NCBI GenBank assembly: GCA_934692485.1
Contig: CAKUTX010000002.1
Span: 240,108 to 304,107 of the forward strand
Reading direction: 5' to 3'
Source: an uncultured Candidatus Melainabacteria bacterium
Lineage (GTDB): Bacteria > Cyanobacteriota > Vampirovibrionia > Gastranaerophilales > Gastranaerophilaceae
Length of the DNA: 64,000 nucleotides
Shown here: positions 62,015 to 64,000 of the stretch, piece by piece
Position numbering within the stretch: the first letter of the stretch is position 1
Layout: each line of letters starts with the position of its first letter
Translations under genes and position numbers: made by a program
Notes under the pieces: generated by a model
The model's input: only the letters and a program-made list of their open reading frames with translations
What the model was told of the DNA's origin: nothing
The model's database searches: none

Positions 62015-63616
62015 TTATTTTTTAAATACAAAAACTTTATAATATTTTAATTGGTAGCCGCGTTCGAGTTTCAGGTATTTTTCACTAAGTGTGAATGCGT
62101 CTACGTTCATTTTTGAAATACTTCCGGTCATAACAGGTATTTTTCTGTAAGCTTCCATTGAATTAATCGGATATGAGTTATAATTCTCATCCCATATATA
62201 AAATAGTCTGTCGCCTTTATTCATCGGAGATATTACTCTATTTACAAAATCTTTTTCAAAATCAATCGGTATAATCTCTGGTTTTAAAACATAATTTTTG
62301 TATTTTTCATACTTATCGCTGTTTTCTTGCATTGCGTACGATTCATGTACAAAATCTTGTAAAATACTGAATTTTCGCCCTTTGAATGTTACGTATTTGT
62401 CAAAATCATTTTTTCTTAGTGCAAGTAAAATTGTATCATTATCTGAAATTTTATTCATATTCAAAATGTCTGCCGTAGGCTTTTCTCCAAGAGCTCTATA
62501 GCCTCTGACTGCACTTAATGGTGATGCAATTAAGTAAAATATGTTAATAATAAGTAAATATGTAATTATTATTTTTGATGTTTTTGATTTGATTTCTGAA
62601 ATTCCTAAACTAGTTATTAATAAAAATGGAGGAATGGCCATGATTGTGTAACGAGTTAGCATCCTAAGTCCGCTGTTCATGCACAATATAACTTCAAAAA
62701 TTAAAAATAAAATAGGAATAGCAAATAAAAATAAATTACACCTATCTCTTTTGATAGCTCTATACATCCCATAAAACGCAATGAAAACAGGGATATAGAT
62801 AAATAAAATTTGTTGAATTCCAATTGTAGGAATATATACGGCAGGATTGTTATAAACCCCAATTAGGCATGGAGAAAAATAATTTTGTATAAGAACAAAT
62901 GTCGTAAATATATTACTCGTGAATATCCATGCTGCACCTTCGTATTTGCCCATATGGGTTAAAATAAAAATCATAAGAGGGGATATTAGTACAACAAGAG
63001 CAATATTTGCCAATAAAAATGGCTTTAGTTTGTCTTTATGTTTGTATAAAACAAAGCCTAATGTGACAATTCCTTGCGCTATAACGTACAGTACTCCGAT
63101 TGTGAATGTGTAAATTATTGCAGCATTACTCAATACATAACCGATATAGTTAATTGGTTTATTCTCTTTAAACAGTTTTATAACATAGTAAAGCGATATT
63201 GTGACGAATAAAGACAAGAAGATATAGAACTTAACTTCTTGTGAATAAAAAATAAGTGTTGCGTTAATCGCGGTGAGGCATGCAAAAATGTTTCCAGTTT
63301 TGTTGTCTTTGATTTCTTTACCTACAAAAAATGCTGCTATCACGTTTAAAACGCCAGCAAGCACGGAAAAAAGTCTGATTGTAATATCTCCGTTTCCGAA
63401 CACTTTAATCCAAACCGCAAGCATTAATTGATAGAGAGGGAAGTGAACATCTGCACTGACTGCAGCTTTTATAATATCAATAGGCCCTCCGGCAATTGTT
63501 TGGTTGTACATAACCATTTCGTTATGCCAAAAACCGGCAGGTTTATCGATAAATAAAACCCTTAAAACAACAGCCATTATAATTATAAAACCTAAAATAA
63601 ATTTATCTTTTTTCAT
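62015..63616 (-). CDS. GT39-type membrane glycosyltransferase
   Basis: 533 aa, about a dozen membrane helices. The first outer loop has KPAGFWHNEMVMYNQTI, the place of the acidic motif of ArnT/PMT-like GT-C enzymes, and VHFPLYQLMLAVWIKVFGNGDITIRLFSVL is the next conserved block (shown in part here only for identification). The C-terminal 170 residues form a soluble outer domain. Such enzymes use polyprenyl-phosphate sugars to modify lipids or proteins outside the membrane. GGGG precedes the ATG. Confidence 0.85.
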   Translation of the reverse strand: MKKDKFILGFIIIMAVVLRVLFIDKPAGFWHNEMVMYNQTIAGGPIDIIKAAVSADVHFPLYQLMLAVWIKVFGNGDITIRLFSVLAGVLNVIAAFFVGKEIKDNKTGNIFACLTAINATLIFYSQEVKFYIFLSLFVTISLYYVIKLFKENKPINYIGYVLSNAAIIYTFTIGVLYVIAQGIVTLGFVLYKHKDKLKPFLLANIALVVLISPLMIFILTHMGKYEGAAWIFTSNIFTTFVLIQNYFSPCLIGVYNNPAVYIPTIGIQQILFIYIPVFIAFYGMYRAIKRDRCNLFLFAIPILFLIFEVILCMNSGLRMLTRYTIMAIPPFLLITSLGISEIKSKTSKIIITYLLIINIFYLIASPLSAVRGYRALGEKPTADILNMNKISDNDTILLALRKNDFDKYVTFKGRKFSILQDFVHESYAMQENSDKYEKYKNYVLKPEIIPIDFEKDFVNRVISPMNKGDRLFYIWDENYNSYPINSMEAYRKIPVMTGSISKMNVDAFTLSEKYLKLERGYQLKYYKVFVFKK

Positions 63617-63722
63617 ATATCCCCATTTCTTGTGTTAAATTAAAATCTTTAAAACCGCAAAAATTAAAACCATCACCCAAGTTTATTTTTATCCATTGTT
63701 TTATTTTATTCTTTTTATTTAT

Positions 63723-63946
63723 TTATTTTGTCCATTTTTTTTAATGGAGCGGAAGACGGGACTTGTCTTGCTCGTTCGCGTTTAACGGGTCTCCGTTTGG
63801 CAGTCTAATCAAATTTATTTGTTTACGCCAGCCAAAACTTCGCCCTCAGCTCTCTCGCGCCGAACCCAAAGTCAAACTTCGTTTGAGGGGTTCTCGTCCC
63901 TAATCTTATTTTGTCCATCTTTTTTAAATGGAGCGGAAGACGGGAC
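63723..63946 (-). repeat. Duplicated tRNA-Gly 3' end around a GC-rich insert
   Basis: About 38 bases (63726-63763) containing the tRNA-Gly 3' strand and flank recur at 63909-63946, 183 bases apart. Between them lies a GC-rich stretch (GCTCGTTCGCGTTTAACGGG and CTCTCTCGCGCCGAACCC), foreign to the AT-rich surroundings. With the gap back to 63617 this is the only content of the 315-base region before the tRNA. Confidence 0.85.
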
Positions 63947-64000
63947 TCGAACCCGCGACGTCAACCTTGGGAAGGTTGCATTCTACCACTGAATTACTTC
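63932..64000 (-). tRNA. tRNA-Gly (CCC), cut by the window edge
   Basis: The visible part covers all but the first three bases. Anticodon stem-loop CAACCTTCCCAAGGTTG with CCC, T arm GCGGGTTCGAGTCCCGT, acceptor 3' strand CTTCCGC and discriminator T, no encoded CCA. Confidence 0.93.

Overview
The window is AT-rich bacterial chromosome, densely coded on both strands. It most resembles a non-photosynthetic gut relative of Cyanobacteria (Candidatus Melainabacteria / Gastranaerophilales). This rests on the recurrent type IV prepilin-like starts (AFTLAEVLxTLGIIGVVAA), an SLH-domain envelope protein, an FlhB-type export protein beside a sigma factor, the radical SAM (TIGR03960/DUF2344) plus RNase E/G pair, and many lineage-type hypothetical proteins with a short N-terminal FTG/FKG-like motif. 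No photosynthesis genes are seen. The taxonomic call is an inference.

Layout. 1-7.5 kb: end of a secreted protein, leuS, and a run of five GT2 glycosyltransferases, two with an almost identical 5' third and one carrying an 11-G tract. 7.6-13.1 kb: cell-wall and division operon murC-murB-ddl-ftsQ followed by an NAD synthetase whose amidase domain looks dead. 13.2-19.3 kb: two prepilin-like genes, each broken just after its start by a 10-G tract followed by a GC-rich leader, flanking a large membrane protein and trmFO. 19.4-27 kb: purA, an M16 peptidase, gap, a normal prepilin, small genes and an intergenic repeat array next to a DUF559 gene. 27.5-36.8 kb: radA, an HD-GYP-like gene, a PanE-like reductase, an RNase E/G and radical SAM operon, and small RWYD-repeat proteins. 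37-46.6 kb: exported proteins, a BlaI-like regulator, a SulP transporter, deoC, a lone TOPRIM protein, a putative cysteine peptidase and a 5'-nucleotidase. 46.6-53 kb: FliA-like sigma factor, flhB, a two-component pair, RHH regulator, membrane Hsp20-like protein and SLH protein. 53-60.6 kb: a frameshifted glucosaminidase-like gene, paralogous membrane proteins, a third poly-G gene, an EF-hand protein, a sigma-like regulator and a small islet bounded by 34-bp direct repeats. 60.9-64 kb: tRNA-Tyr, tRNA-Thr (two) and the edge of tRNA-Gly, each with partial tRNA copies and GC-rich repeats beside it, plus a GT39-type transferase.

The most striking system is at 13.27-14.58 kb. A prepilin-like gene would be whole with one more G in its poly-G tract, so it looks phase-variable and OFF here. 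Its 3' end carries a stretch of 25 codons that all end in G or C, mostly NNC, which is the mark of a diversity-generating retroelement variable region. A second prepilin (18.27-19.32 kb) has the same start, G tract and leader, also one G short of being ON. Two other genes (a glycosyltransferase and a 425-aa protein) carry poly-G tracts that are in frame. Together they suggest slipped-strand switching of surface structures, with one pilin possibly also hypermutated. No reverse transcriptase or template repeat lies in the window.

Expression signals: many genes have good Shine-Dalgarno sites, but at least five have a -10 hexamer exactly six bases before the start codon and no Shine-Dalgarno, suggesting leaderless mRNAs.
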